A stretch of 64,000 bases of DNA from Bradyrhizobium erythrophlei (lineage in GTDB: Bacteria; Pseudomonadota; Alphaproteobacteria; Rhizobiales; Xanthobacteraceae), in the NCBI RefSeq assembly GCF_900129425.1, contig NZ_LT670817.1:6820001-6884000 (forward strand), read 5' to 3'. A program made the translations under genes and the position numbers. The notes beneath the pieces were generated by a model that made no database searches, had not been told where the DNA came from, and worked only from the letters and a program-made list of their open reading frames with translations. Position 1 is the stretch's first letter; every line of letters starts with the position of its first letter. Below are positions 34,122-43,397 of the stretch, in pieces.

Positions 34122-34958
34122 TCACCTTGCCAGCCATTCCGCGACGCGCTTTTGCGAATCGGCGCGCGCTTCCACGTCGGTACCGAGATGGCCGCGGTCC
34201 GGCACGGTCGCATCCGATGTCCCGGATATCGCATGGAGCGGAAAATTGGCGCGGTCGAAATCGTGATAGGCGCCGGGATAAACCACGATCCGGGCCAGCG
34301 CGCTGCGCCCGCGCGCGCCGTCCACCATCTGGCGGCAAGCGGGCGGCGAACTGACGTCGTCCTTGGCGCCGATCAGGAGCAGCGTCGGAACCCGCGCGCT
34401 CCATCCAAGGCCGGACGAGACGCGGCAATCCGGATAGAACGCCACCGCCGAACGGAAGTCCGGCAGCGCATTGCGCGACGACAGTTGCGGACGCACCGCC
34501 CATAGCAGCGCGCTGGCGCCGTTCGCCCATCCCAAAAGGCTGATGCGATCGTGAACGGCCCAGGGCTGATGCTCCAGCCATTGCCGCGATGCCATGATGT
34601 CCGCCACCCGTTCGCGGCGGGCGCTCACCCGGCGCTCCTTGACGCGGCATTGCGGGCCGAGTTCGCGCGAACCATAACTGTCCGGCAGCAGGACAGCGCT
34701 GCCCGCCTTCAGCAATTGCTCGGCCCAATCGCGGTAGCGCGGCAGCACCGGCTCGGAATGGTTGCCCAGCCCGCCGCACCCGTGCAGGGCGATCACGGTC
34801 GGAAACGGGCCGGCGCCGTTGGGCTTGTAAAGCTGCGCGTGCAACAACCCGGTGCCCAGGGGGATGTCGACCTCGTGCGGGACAGGCAACGGCGCCGTAT
34901 GCGCGGCAGAAGCCAAGGCAAATAGCGTCAGGAACGTGATCGCTGAGAGGAGGCGCAT
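34122..34958 (-). CDS. Exported dienelactone-hydrolase-like protein with the nucleophile replaced by Ala
   Basis: This 278-residue protein has a signal peptide (MRLLSAITFLTLFALASAAHTA) and an alpha/beta hydrolase fold: VIALHGCGGLG near 58, LLPDSYGSRELG near 92, and AYHDFDRANF with the late His near 232. The nucleophile elbow reads LLGWANGAS, while relatives with this LLGW-x-NG pattern carry Ser or Cys. The GCG codon at 34524-34526 (minus strand) gives Ala, so normal hydrolysis is unlikely. The start at 34958 begins the signal peptide. The family call is moderate; the loss of nucleophile is read directly. Confidence 0.75.
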   Translation of the reverse strand: MRLLSAITFLTLFALASAAHTAPLPVPHEVDIPLGTGLLHAQLYKPNGAGPFPTVIALHGCGGLGNHSEPVLPRYRDWAEQLLKAGSAVLLPDSYGSRELGPQCRVKERRVSARRERVADIMASRQWLEHQPWAVHDRISLLGWANGASALLWAVRPQLSSRNALPDFRSAVAFYPDCRVSSGLGWSARVPTLLLIGAKDDVSSPPACRQMVDGARGRSALARIVVYPGAYHDFDRANFPLHAISGTSDATVPDRGHLGTDVEARADSQKRVAEWLAR

Positions 34959-35152
34959 CGGGTGTGTCGGGTCGTTATGCTGCTTCAAAATCAGCGTTCC
35001 ATTGGCGCGAAAGTTAGCATGTGCCAAAGCCGGAATTTCATCACAAATCGGTGGGTTTGACGGACGGACACCGTGACCTATTTATGATAGATCGCATCGG
35101 GAAAAGCATTTAGTCTGGCCGAACAGGCCCGGATTACTCGGAGATTTCAACC

Positions 35153-35380
35153 GTGCTGAATAAATTCGGTCCCTCGGGCCATGGCGAAGCGCAGGTGCAA
35201 TATCTGGATGGCGATTTTCGCGTGATTTCGCCGGGAACCTATGTGCGCTGCGCGGTCACCGATGCCCGGATCCCGCTCGACGAACTGAAATACTGGAGCG
35301 TCGATCTGCAGGAAGCTTACGCGGTGCCGAGCGCGGTGTTGCAGCGGCATTTTCCAGCGGCGTTGAAGACGCAGGGCTAA
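35153..35380 (+). CDS. DUF2093 family small protein
   Basis: This 75-residue protein belongs to the DUF2093 family found in Rhizobiales, recognised by QVQYLDGDFRVISPGTYVRCAVT and IPLDELKYWSVDLQEAYA. One Cys is present. There is no signal or membrane segment, and no function is known. It is divergent from the DLH-like gene, and its stop overlaps the lpxK stop tail-to-tail by 4 nt, so the two transcripts must overlap. Confidence 0.85.
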   Translation: MLNKFGPSGHGEAQVQYLDGDFRVISPGTYVRCAVTDARIPLDELKYWSVDLQEAYAVPSAVLQRHFPAALKTQG

Positions 35381-36405
35381 TTGCGGCAGCGAAATCTGTT
35401 GTCCCTTGCCTTGAACAGCCGATCGGACACGAACTTCCGCAGCCCCGCGGCATCGTCGAACTCGAGCGTCACCGCGAACGGCACGATATCGCGTGCCCAA
35501 ACCGGAAGCCCGCCGCCGGTGCGCAGCCGCGCCAGATCCTTTTCCGTCGTGACCAGCGTGAGCCCATCGCGTTTGGCGCCAGCGATCAGGGCTTCGATCT
35601 CATTTTGCGAAAGCGGATGGTGATCGGCGAAGGCGCGCTCGCCGACGACCTCGATCCCGCTTGCGCGCAACGTCCTGAAGAACCTGGCGGGATCGCCGAT
35701 CCCGGCAAAGGCCAGCACGCGCTTGCCGCGCAGCGACGCCAGCGAGACATCGTCAGCCCTGAGATGTGCCGACAGCACGGGCTTTCCCCGCGCGGCGACG
35801 GCGGCGGCAACCGTCGCGGCGGCCGCGCCCTCGCCGACCACGATCAGCGCGTCGGTGAGGTCAAGTTGCGGCGGCAGCGGCGCGCGCAGGGGACCTGCGG
35901 GAAACACCCGGCCGTTGCCGAGGCCGCGGCCGTTGTCGATCACGATCAGCGAGGCATCCTTGGCGATGGCGGGGTTCTGAAAGCCGTCGTCCATCAGGAT
36001 CACAGTGGCGCCTTGCGACCGCGCCAACGCGACGCCCGCGACACGATCGCGCGCAACGACCACCGGAACCGTTCGCGCCAGCATCAGGGGCTCGTCGCCG
36101 ACATCGCCCGCCGCATGCCGCCCGGGATCGACGCTGACCGGCCCATGCAATCGGCCGCCATAGCCGCGGCTGAGCACCACCGGCGTCTCGCCGATATCGC
36201 GCAGCACCCTGGTCAGCGCCAGCACCGTCGGGGTCTTGCCGGCGCCGCCGACATGATAATTGCCGACACACAGCACGGGGATGCCGGCGTCAAACCCCTC
36301 GCGCTGCAGCCGCCAGCCCGCGACCAGGCCATAGATGGCGCCGAGCGGCGTCAGTAACAGCGATACCCATGATGACGGCCGGTACCAAAAGGCCGGCTCA
36401 TGCAT
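35377..36405 (-). CDS. lpxK: Tetraacyldisaccharide 4'-kinase
   Basis: LpxK phosphorylates the 4' position of the lipid A precursor at the inner membrane. The 342-residue product starts HEPAFWYRPSSWVSLLLTPLG, with an N-terminal membrane-associating segment, then the P-loop VGNYHVGGAGKTPTVLAL near 48 and VLSRGYGGR near 76. MDDGFQNP near 136 contains the catalytic/metal Asp pair. It overlaps waaA by 8 nt and is the last gene of the minus-strand lipid A-Kdo operon. Confidence 0.95.
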   Translation of the reverse strand: MHEPAFWYRPSSWVSLLLTPLGAIYGLVAGWRLQREGFDAGIPVLCVGNYHVGGAGKTPTVLALTRVLRDIGETPVVLSRGYGGRLHGPVSVDPGRHAAGDVGDEPLMLARTVPVVVARDRVAGVALARSQGATVILMDDGFQNPAIAKDASLIVIDNGRGLGNGRVFPAGPLRAPLPPQLDLTDALIVVGEGAAAATVAAAVAARGKPVLSAHLRADDVSLASLRGKRVLAFAGIGDPARFFRTLRASGIEVVGERAFADHHPLSQNEIEALIAGAKRDGLTLVTTEKDLARLRTGGGLPVWARDIVPFAVTLEFDDAAGLRKFVSDRLFKARDNRFRCRN

Positions 36406-37702
36406 TGGCCGCTCCCATCTCGAGCCGCAGCTGCAACAGATACGGCTCCAGCGCGGCCAGCGTGCGATCGAGGGCGCCGCCGAGTTGCTCGACCACGCGT
36501 TCGGAAGCCGCCACTGACGATTCGCGCGCTACGGGGTCGGCCAGCAACTGACCGAGTTGCTTTACCAGTGCTTCCTGCGTATCGGCGCGCCTGGCGCCGC
36601 CGGCGTCATCGAGCGCCTCGTAGACGTCGGTGAAATTGAAGACGTGAGGGCCATGAACAATCGACGCGCCGAGCTTGATCGCCTCGATCGGATTCTGCCC
36701 GCCATGTTCGACCAGCGATCCTCCCATGAACACGATCGGCGCCAGCCGGTAGAACAATCCCAATTCGCCCATGGTGTCTGCGAGGTAGATGTCGGTGGCC
36801 GCGGTCGGCAACTCCTCGCGCGAGCGCAATCTCACCTGCAGACCGGAAGCCGAGATGGTGCGGGCGATCGCCTCGCCGCGATGAGCATGCCGCGGCACGA
36901 TCACGCTGAGCAGCGATGGAAAGAATCCGGCGAGCGCCCGATGCGCTGCAAGCAGAAGTTCCTCTTCGCCGGGATGGGTCGACGCCGCGACGATGATCGG
37001 ACGGCCGCGCGTCACCGACATCAGCCGCTCCAGCTTGGCGGCATCCGCGGGCGGAGCCGGCACATCGAGCTTCAAATTGCCCGTGGTAACGACGTTGCGG
37101 CTGCCGAGCGCGGAGAAGCGCTCCGCATCCACATCCGATTGGGCGAGGCAGACGTCGAACCGGCCAAGCAGCGCGGAGATCGTGGCGGTAACCCTGCGCC
37201 ATCGCGGGAACGAGCGATGCGACATCCGGCCGTTGATCAGGACCATCGGCAGCCGCCGCGCCGCGCTCGACAGGATCAGGTTGGGCCACAGATCGGATTC
37301 GATGAACAGCGCGAGACTCGGGCGCCAGTGATCGAGAAAGCGCGCGACATAGCGCGGAGAATCGTAAGGCACATATTGATGGATGATATCGGCGGGAAAC
37401 CGCTTGGCGACGATCGCGGCCGAAGTCACCGTGCCAGAGGTCAGGAGGATGCGGATATTGAGCGCGCGCAGCTTCTCGATCAATCCCGCCGCGGCCAGCA
37501 CTTCGCCGACGCTGGCGCCGTGAATCCAGACCAGCGGTCCGTGCGGCCGCACGTCGCGGCTCATGCCGCGGCGTTCGCCGATCCGGGCCGGATCCTCCTT
37601 GCCCTGTTTCAGCCGCCGCTTGATCAGCGCCGGCGCCAGCGGCACCATGACCACCGACAGCCTCTGGTAGAAGCGCAACGTCATCGGCAAGGTGTTAGCC
37701 AT
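36398..37702 (-). CDS. waaA: 3-deoxy-D-manno-octulosonic acid transferase
   Basis: WaaA (KdtA) adds Kdo to lipid IVA on the cytosolic face of the inner membrane. The 434-residue GT30 protein has an N-terminal anchor, the WIHGASVGEVLAA motif with the catalytic Glu near residue 64, LINGRMSHRSFPRW near 154, and the C-terminal CMP-Kdo-binding APIVFMGGSLVEHGGQNPIEA near 315. ATG 37702 overlaps the acyltransferase stop by 8 nt; ATG 37684 is an alternative. It lies between the acyltransferase gene and lpxK. Confidence 0.94.
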   Translation of the reverse strand: MANTLPMTLRFYQRLSVVMVPLAPALIKRRLKQGKEDPARIGERRGMSRDVRPHGPLVWIHGASVGEVLAAAGLIEKLRALNIRILLTSGTVTSAAIVAKRFPADIIHQYVPYDSPRYVARFLDHWRPSLALFIESDLWPNLILSSAARRLPMVLINGRMSHRSFPRWRRVTATISALLGRFDVCLAQSDVDAERFSALGSRNVVTTGNLKLDVPAPPADAAKLERLMSVTRGRPIIVAASTHPGEEELLLAAHRALAGFFPSLLSVIVPRHAHRGEAIARTISASGLQVRLRSREELPTAATDIYLADTMGELGLFYRLAPIVFMGGSLVEHGGQNPIEAIKLGASIVHGPHVFNFTDVYEALDDAGGARRADTQEALVKQLGQLLADPVARESSVAASERVVEQLGGALDRTLAALEPYLLQLRLEMGAANA

Positions 37703-38411
37703 GACCCGCCTGTTCCGGACGACCGACCTGCGCGCAGGCGCGCCGGGTCGCTTCGTTCAGGTTGGCCTCCAGTGCCGCCCGCAGTTTTTCCATGGTCGCG
37801 GCATCGGCATCCGGCGGCACAATGATCGGTTCAATGCCCACCAATGCGCCTCGCCCGAATGGCAAATTGATGGTGGTGCGGTCCCAGTTGTGGAGGCGGA
37901 TGAAACGGCTGGTCGCCATGGCGAAGGGCATGATCGGCCGTCCGGATTCCCGCGCCAGCATGATGATGCCCATCCCCGCGACGCGCGCGCGCTTCGGCAC
38001 ATCCGCGGTCGAGGCGACGTTATAGCCTTGCTCTAGCGCCTGCACCATCTCCCTGAACGCACCGACCCCGCCCTTGCGGTGAAACGCGCCGCCGTGATCG
38101 CCGGAGCCACGGATGGTGCCGATGCCGAGCCGTTCGACGGCGATGGCGTTGAACTCGCCGTCGCGGTGCCGCGAGATCAGCACCTTGGCGCGATGGCTCT
38201 CCTTGGTCTTGATGAACGGCGTCAGGAAATGCTGGCCGTGCCAGAACGCGAAGATCGCCGGAAGCTGGGGCTCGACGATTTCATAGATATCCGGCGGATC
38301 GAAACTGAATTTGTTGGTAAGCCAGACCAGCCGCAGCCACTCGGCCGCGAAAAAACCCACAGCGCGCTGGACCCAGCTGCTGCGCAGCACATTACGGAGC
38401 AACTTTTTCAA
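37695..38411 (-). CDS. Lysophospholipid acyltransferase family protein (DUF374)
   Basis: This roughly 238-residue protein belongs to the DUF374 acyltransferase group found next to waaA and lpxK in alphaproteobacteria. FAFWHGQHFLTP has the conserved His, and ISRHRDGEFNAIAVERLGIGTIRGS follows near 75. A likely TTG start at 38411 overlaps the DUF4170 stop (TTGA) and gives a sensible N-terminus (KKLLRNVLRSSW); the start is uncertain because no clear ribosome site is seen. It probably acylates a lipid A precursor or related lipid at the membrane. Confidence 0.82.
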   Translation of the reverse strand: MKKLLRNVLRSSWVQRAVGFFAAEWLRLVWLTNKFSFDPPDIYEIVEPQLPAIFAFWHGQHFLTPFIKTKESHRAKVLISRHRDGEFNAIAVERLGIGTIRGSGDHGGAFHRKGGVGAFREMVQALEQGYNVASTADVPKRARVAGMGIIMLARESGRPIMPFAMATSRFIRLHNWDRTTINLPFGRGALVGIEPIIVPPDADAATMEKLRAALEANLNEATRRACAQVGRPEQAGHG

Positions 38412-38656
38412 CGGGCAGGCTTTGTGTCTTGACCTGGATCGAGCAGCCGGTGGAGGTGGACGACGAAATAGCGCATGTGGGCGTTGTCGACGGTCTGCTG
38501 CGCCTTGGCTTTCCACGCCGCGTAGGCGGTCGCGTAATTGGGATACACGCCGACGATTTCCACCTGATCGAGATCCTTGAACGTTGTGCTTTTGAGATCG
38601 GTCAGCTCGCCGCCGATGACGAGATGAAGCAATTGTTGCGGGGCACTATCTGGCAT
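38408..38656 (-). CDS. DUF4170 family small protein
   Basis: This 82-residue protein shows HLVIGGELTDLKSTTFKDLDQVEIVGVYPNYATAYAAWKAKAQQTVDNAHMRYFVVHLHRLLDP, a pattern I recognise as the DUF4170 family encoded in lipid A operons of Rhizobiales. The start at 38656 has AGGAA 8 nt upstream. No membrane segment, no signal. It is coupled by 4 nt to the acyltransferase gene. Function unknown. Confidence 0.8.
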   Translation of the reverse strand: MPDSAPQQLLHLVIGGELTDLKSTTFKDLDQVEIVGVYPNYATAYAAWKAKAQQTVDNAHMRYFVVHLHRLLDPGQDTKPAR

Positions 38657-38715
38657 GGTCGCTTTTCCTAACGTTGTGCCCGGCAACCAGGATTTCCGAC
38701 GCGAATCGAGCCCGC

Positions 38716-39534
38716 TCAGGGCAACGGACGGGTCCGAAAATGCTCGACAATGCGTGCATGACGATCGCGTCCCGCTGCCACCAGTACCCCGTGCGTCACC
38801 TCCCGGCGATTGTACGAGATCGTATCCCCCGAGAGCGCCGTCATATTACCATTCGCTTCCTGCACGATCAAATTGGCCGCGGCAAGGTCCCAGTCGCGGC
38901 TTTGGCCGCCGGCGAAAGCCGCATCGAGCGTCCCCTGCGCGACCCGGCACAGCCGAAGCGCCAGCGAGCCGATTCGCGGATAAAGGACAATTTCGTCGGG
39001 TGACGGGCTGAGCCGCTGGACCAGCGGTTTCGGACCGGCGATGCGGGAAAAATCCAGCTCGGTGCCCCCTGTCGCATAAACAGGCACATGGTTGCGCGCG
39101 GCGCCCCGCCCGCGCGCGGCAAGGAAAAATTCATCGGTGGCTGGCGCAAACACCACCGCCAGCACCGGCGATGCGTCCTCGACCAGCGCCACGCTCACGC
39201 ACCAGTCTTCGCGGCCGGCGAGATAACCGCGGGTGCCGTCGATCGGATCGACAATCCATGTCAGGTGCTTGCCGAGACGCTGCTCGTCATCGGCGCTTTC
39301 TTCCGACAGCCAGCCGTACTGCGGCGTGGCGGACCGCAGCCGGTTCTCGAGCAGGTCGTTGACCCTGATATCGGCTTCGGACACTGGCGACGACGCGCCC
39401 TTGGTCCAGTTTTTAAGCTCGGTGCGAAACAGCGATAGCGCCAGTGCACCTGCCTCCCGCACGCTATCCCTCAGCAGCGCGACATCGCGCGCCAAAATCT
39501 CGTCCGGGCCGCTGCCGGCGCTAACGTCCGCCAA
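38716..39534 (-). CDS. Inositol monophosphatase-family phosphatase, CysQ-like
   Basis: This 272-residue protein has the metal-binding motifs of the FIG superfamily: LSEESADD near residue 76, WIVDPIDGTRGYLAG near 93 and the late SRDWDLAAANLIVQEANG near 212. It resembles 3'(2'),5'-bisphosphate nucleotidase CysQ, which removes PAP from sulfate assimilation, but inositol or sugar phosphate substrates are possible. It overlaps the PmbA/TldE gene by 14 nt and leads into the lipid A genes. Confidence 0.85.
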   Translation of the reverse strand: MADVSAGSGPDEILARDVALLRDSVREAGALALSLFRTELKNWTKGASSPVSEADIRVNDLLENRLRSATPQYGWLSEESADDEQRLGKHLTWIVDPIDGTRGYLAGREDWCVSVALVEDASPVLAVVFAPATDEFFLAARGRGAARNHVPVYATGGTELDFSRIAGPKPLVQRLSPSPDEIVLYPRIGSLALRLCRVAQGTLDAAFAGGQSRDWDLAAANLIVQEANGNMTALSGDTISYNRREVTHGVLVAAGRDRHARIVEHFRTRPLP

Positions 39535-40921
39535 GCGTCAATCCCTCGATCCGAACTGTCGGAGCGTTGACGCCATAACGGAATTCCAGATCGTTGGCCG
39601 GTACCATGGATTTGAAGATTTCGAGCAGATGGCCCGCGATCGTCACCTCGCTCACCGCATAGGTGATCTCGCCGTTCTCGATCCAGAACCCGGATGCGCC
39701 GCGGCTGTAATCGCCGGTCACGCCGTTGACGCCGGAGCCGATCAGGTCGGTGACGTAGAATCCCTGTTTGATGTCCGAGATCAGCTCAGCCGGCGTGGGT
39801 TCGCCGGCTTCGAGGTGGAGGTTGTACGATCCCGGCGACGGCGATGAAGATACGCCGCGGTGGGCGTGGCCGGTCGTGACCAGTCCGAGCTCCCGCGCGG
39901 TCGCGCAATCCAATAGCCACGTTGTCAGCACGCCCTCATCGATGATGGCGAGCTTTTTGACCTTGACCCCCTCGGCGTCGAACGATTGCGAGCGCAACCC
40001 GCGTACCCGCAGAGGATCGTCGATGATGCGGATGTTCCTGGCAAACAGCTGCTCGCCGAGCCGGTCCTTCAGGAAACTGGTCTTGCGCGCGATCGAGGCG
40101 CCATTCACCGCACCCACGAGATGGCCGACCAGCGATCCGGATACGCGGGGGTCGAACACCACAGGGACCTTGCAGGTCTCGACCTTACGCGGATTGGCGC
40201 GCGCCACCGTGCGCTCGCCCGCTTTGCGGCCAACGCTTTCAGGCGAAGCGAGATCGGAACCGTGCGGCGCCGAGGTGAAATCGTAATCGCGCTCCATGCC
40301 GGTGCCGTCGCCAACGATCGCGGTCATCGAGATGCCCTGGCTCGAGCGCAGATAAGAGCCGTGGAAGCCGGTCGAGGTGACCAGCACCATGCCGCCAATT
40401 CCGGTCGAGGCCGAGGCGCCGCCTGATTTGGTGACGCCCTTGACCGCGAGCGCGGCCGCTTCGGCTTCGCAGGCGCGGCGCTCCAGTTCGGCCGTTGAAG
40501 GCACCTTGGGGTCGAGCAGATCGAGTTCGGGGAAATCGCGCGCCAGCAATGACGGATCGGCGAGACCGACAAATTTGTCGTCGGGTGCGACGCGGGCCAT
40601 CGCGACGGCGCGCTCCGCCAGCCTTGCAATGCCGTCGCCGCTGATATCGTTGGTCGAGACCACCGCCTGGCGCTGTCCCACCAGCACGCGCAGCCCGACA
40701 TCGTCGCCTTCCGAGCGCTCGGATTCCTCGACCCGTCCGTCGCGCACCTCGACCCCTTGCGACACGCCGCGCACCGCCACCGCGTCGGCGGCGTCGGCGC
40801 CCGCGTGTTTGGCCGCCTCGACGAGGCGCTGCGCCAGCGTGCTCAGTGCGGATTGGTCGAACAGGCCGGCGGTTGCGGCATCAGATGAAAGCGGCGAAGC
40901 AGTCGGTGGTGAAGCGATCAC
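39521..40921 (-). CDS. PmbA/TldE-type metallopeptidase family protein
   Basis: This roughly 466-residue protein belongs to the TldD/PmbA family. The region TFFLxxR-like (GFYVTDLIGSGVNGVTGDYSRG) and the closing ANDLEFRYGVNAPTVRIEGL are typical of PmbA (TldE). TldE lacks the HExxxH site, which sits in its TldD partner, and no HExxxH is visible here; TldD is not in this window. The GTG start at 40921 (GGGA 8 nt upstream) was preferred over ATG 41023, which adds an unrelated-looking N-terminus. It is probably the first gene of the six-gene operon running to lpxK. Confidence 0.85.
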   Translation of the reverse strand: MIASPPTASPLSSDAATAGLFDQSALSTLAQRLVEAAKHAGADAADAVAVRGVSQGVEVRDGRVEESERSEGDDVGLRVLVGQRQAVVSTNDISGDGIARLAERAVAMARVAPDDKFVGLADPSLLARDFPELDLLDPKVPSTAELERRACEAEAAALAVKGVTKSGGASASTGIGGMVLVTSTGFHGSYLRSSQGISMTAIVGDGTGMERDYDFTSAPHGSDLASPESVGRKAGERTVARANPRKVETCKVPVVFDPRVSGSLVGHLVGAVNGASIARKTSFLKDRLGEQLFARNIRIIDDPLRVRGLRSQSFDAEGVKVKKLAIIDEGVLTTWLLDCATARELGLVTTGHAHRGVSSSPSPGSYNLHLEAGEPTPAELISDIKQGFYVTDLIGSGVNGVTGDYSRGASGFWIENGEITYAVSEVTIAGHLLEIFKSMVPANDLEFRYGVNAPTVRIEGLTLGGR

Positions 40922-41192
40922 GAACAAAATCCCAACAATGAAGGAGGATTGAAGATGGGCCGGGATACAAATCGGCGAACCCTTCAGATGTGCCCGTTTC
41001 ACGCGCACTTCAAGCATTTTCACGGGCCCGAAGCGAAAGAATTTCGAGGATACGGCAAGGTCTCGTCAATCATGCCGACCGATGCTGGGCAGGTGACCAT
41101 CTTTTAACCAGCCTTTTTAAGGCAATACGGACACGGCTCGGCTACGGTCTCGCTATCGACCGGGAAGATAATCCCGGCGGGGAGATAAAGCC

Positions 41193-41720
41193 GTGAGGCG
41201 TCAAACAGCAACAAGCGGGATCAATCCCGCCGGGTCGAGCCGCACATTGCGGCTCGACCCTCTTTCTCTGCCGGTCAGCTTCGATGCGCACGATTCCCGC
41301 GCGGACGGCGGCGTGCGGAGTATCGAACTCCATCGCGAACGAGTGGTCCTGCGTCGTGCCCTGCGCGGCATGCAGATGGCGGTCAACGTTCGCGTCAGCG
41401 ATTTTCTCGGCGTGGCGCTGCGCGGCATCGACGATGACGCCCAGATGCTGGTGCTCGTCCACCGCGATCCGTCGCTGACGATTCCCCTGTGCGTGAGTTC
41501 CGACCGCAACGAGATCGCAACCGCATGGCAGATGTGGAGCGACATCTTCGCGCTTCCGAAATTGCCGGAAGACAAGCCGGGCGAACCGGCGCAGCGGCGC
41601 CGGCGCCACAACGCGATCCGCTCGCGGCGGCCGAAATTCCTGGTGCGGCGGCGCGCCGGCGACTTGCTCAACCCCGCGAATATTCACGGGGGCGAGCACG
41701 AGATCATCGCAAGGGATTAG
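41193..41720 (+). CDS. Conserved protein of unknown function, DUF6101-like
   Basis: This 175-residue soluble protein has the conserved-looking core SLPVSFDAHDSRADGGVRSIELHRERVVLRR and a basic stretch (RRRRHNAIRSRRPKFLVRRR) near the C-terminus. It resembles the Bradyrhizobium DUF6101 family, but I am working from memory. The basic C-terminal third could bind nucleic acid. It starts with GTG 41193, with GGGGAG 8 nt upstream. It is divergent from the PmbA/TldE gene and convergent with ubiA. Confidence 0.7.
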   Translation: MRRQTATSGINPAGSSRTLRLDPLSLPVSFDAHDSRADGGVRSIELHRERVVLRRALRGMQMAVNVRVSDFLGVALRGIDDDAQMLVLVHRDPSLTIPLCVSSDRNEIATAWQMWSDIFALPKLPEDKPGEPAQRRRRHNAIRSRRPKFLVRRRAGDLLNPANIHGGEHEIIARD

Positions 41721-41782
41721 CGAAAACAATTTCATCTTGCGCGCAGGTTAACATGCGTTGACGGCACGCTGCGCTTTGCCCG

Positions 41783-42718
41783 CTACACGTTAGCTTTCAG
41801 CACCGCATCGACCAGCAATCCCGCGAACAGCAGCAGCCCCGCGTCGCGGTTGGATTTGAAAATCCGCAGGCACAGCGCGGGATCGCCGATCTGAAGGCGC
41901 AGGATCTGCCTGATCAGATGGCCTGCGAACGCGGCAAGCCCGATCCAGGCCGGGAAGCCGGCACCGGCCAGCGCGAGCGCCACGCTGATCAAGACCACCG
42001 CCAATCCATAAAACACCGTCAGTGCCTGACGGGTGCGTGTGCCGAACAAGAGCGCGGTGGACTTGATCCCGATCAGCGCGTCGTCCTCGGCGTCCTGGTG
42101 CGCATAGATGGTGTCGTAGCCGATCACCCACGCGATCGAGCCGGCGTAGAGCGCCAGGGCCGTCGCATCGATCCGGCCCAGCGTCACTGCGAATCCCATC
42201 AGCGCGCCCCAGGAGAACGCCAGCCCAAGCACGATTTGCGGCCACCAGGTAATCCGCTTCATGAACGGATAGATCGCGACGATGACAAGCGAGGCGATGC
42301 CGGTCGCCACCGCAAAGCGGTTGAATTGCAGCAGCACCGCCAGTCCGATCAAGGCCTGAACGACCAGAAAGGCCGCTGCCTGTGCGACGCTGACCTGTCC
42401 CGCCGGAATCGGCCGCGACCGCGTCCGCTCCACCAGTGCGTCGAGATCGCGATCGGCAATGTCGTTCCAGGTGCAGCCGGCGCCGCGCATGACAAATGCG
42501 CCGATCAGGAACAGCCCGATCGTGAGAGGCAATCGGCCGATAATGCCGGTGACGCCGGCGGCCAGCGCCGCCGACCACCAGCATGGTATTAGCAGCAGCC
42601 AGGAACCGATCGGCCGGTCGAGACGGGAAAGCCGAAGATAGGGCCGCGACCATGGCGGCGCGTGGGTGTCGACCCAATTGCCGGTCGCATCAGCAACGCG
42701 TGTCGCCGCGCCGCTCAT
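41783..42718 (-). CDS. ubiA: 4-hydroxybenzoate polyprenyltransferase
   Basis: UbiA prenylates 4-hydroxybenzoate in ubiquinone synthesis at the inner membrane. The 311-residue product has about eight membrane helices and both Asp-rich motifs: NDIADRDLDALVERTRSRP near residue 85 and YDTIYAHQDAEDD near 205. RLDRPIGSWLLLIPCWW near 31 is also typical. Length is normal. It overlaps nothing and is followed by a 62-nt convergent gap to the DUF6101-like gene. Confidence 0.95.
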   Translation of the reverse strand: MSGAATRVADATGNWVDTHAPPWSRPYLRLSRLDRPIGSWLLLIPCWWSAALAAGVTGIIGRLPLTIGLFLIGAFVMRGAGCTWNDIADRDLDALVERTRSRPIPAGQVSVAQAAAFLVVQALIGLAVLLQFNRFAVATGIASLVIVAIYPFMKRITWWPQIVLGLAFSWGALMGFAVTLGRIDATALALYAGSIAWVIGYDTIYAHQDAEDDALIGIKSTALLFGTRTRQALTVFYGLAVVLISVALALAGAGFPAWIGLAAFAGHLIRQILRLQIGDPALCLRIFKSNRDAGLLLFAGLLVDAVLKANV

Positions 42719-42728
42719 GTGATCAGGG

Positions 42729-43397
42729 TCATCGCGTGAGGACGTTGCCGTTCAGGGTATCGAAGGTGCTGCCGCCCTTCTTCGAGGCGTTGGCCTCCGG
42801 AAGTGCTGCCGAAGAGCCCAGCACGTCGCTCAGGCTCGGGCCAGCCGGTCCTCTTTGCTGCTGCTGCGCCACCGCGCAGACTTTCTGCTGCATACCCTCG
42901 GTGTTCTTGTGGCCGGTTTTCAGCTGTTCCGTTATCTGCGGCGGAATCCCGCACTTCGCTGAATGGCTTTCGACGTATTTGATCATCTTGATTTCGGCCT
43001 GGCTGAAACTTCCGATCAGTTTGCAGGCCTCCTCCGGAGACGCGTGGCGGTCGCTGGCGGCCTTGATCAATTTGCCACGCTTTTCCGCATCTTCCCGCAG
43101 CGGAAGGAATCCCTTCATGCATTCCTCGGAAGCCCCAGCCTGCGATGGCGGGGCCGGGCCGCGCTCGAACGAGGAACCCGTGATGGGCGCCGCGCCGTTG
43201 ACCGGAAATGAACTGGAAGGCGCGCCCACCGAAGCGCTCGGGGCCGCTCCATTCACCGGCGGAAACGCCGGATCGTTGGCCAGCGGCGCGGATTGATTGG
43301 GCAGCGGCGCCGGAAAGGCGCCTTGTGCAACGGCCTGACCGGCATGGACAGCAAAGACGGCCACGGTCAGCGGCACAATCAGGCGGCGGATGGTCAA
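42729..43397 (-). CDS. Exported protein of unknown function
   Basis: This 222-residue protein has a signal peptide (IRRLIVPLTVAVFAVHAGQAVAQ), a Pro/Ala/Asn-rich stretch to about residue 85, and then a helical domain with four Cys (for example EECMKGF, EEACKLI, SAKCGIP, QKVCAVA) that could form two disulfides. I do not recognise a named family. The TTG start at 43397 has GGAGGA about 6 nt upstream, which decides it over the earlier in-frame codon at 43484. It stops 10 nt upstream of ubiA on the same strand, so the two may be cotranscribed. Confidence 0.65.
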   Translation of the reverse strand: MTIRRLIVPLTVAVFAVHAGQAVAQGAFPAPLPNQSAPLANDPAFPPVNGAAPSASVGAPSSSFPVNGAAPITGSSFERGPAPPSQAGASEECMKGFLPLREDAEKRGKLIKAASDRHASPEEACKLIGSFSQAEIKMIKYVESHSAKCGIPPQITEQLKTGHKNTEGMQQKVCAVAQQQQRGPAGPSLSDVLGSSAALPEANASKKGGSTFDTLNGNVLTR

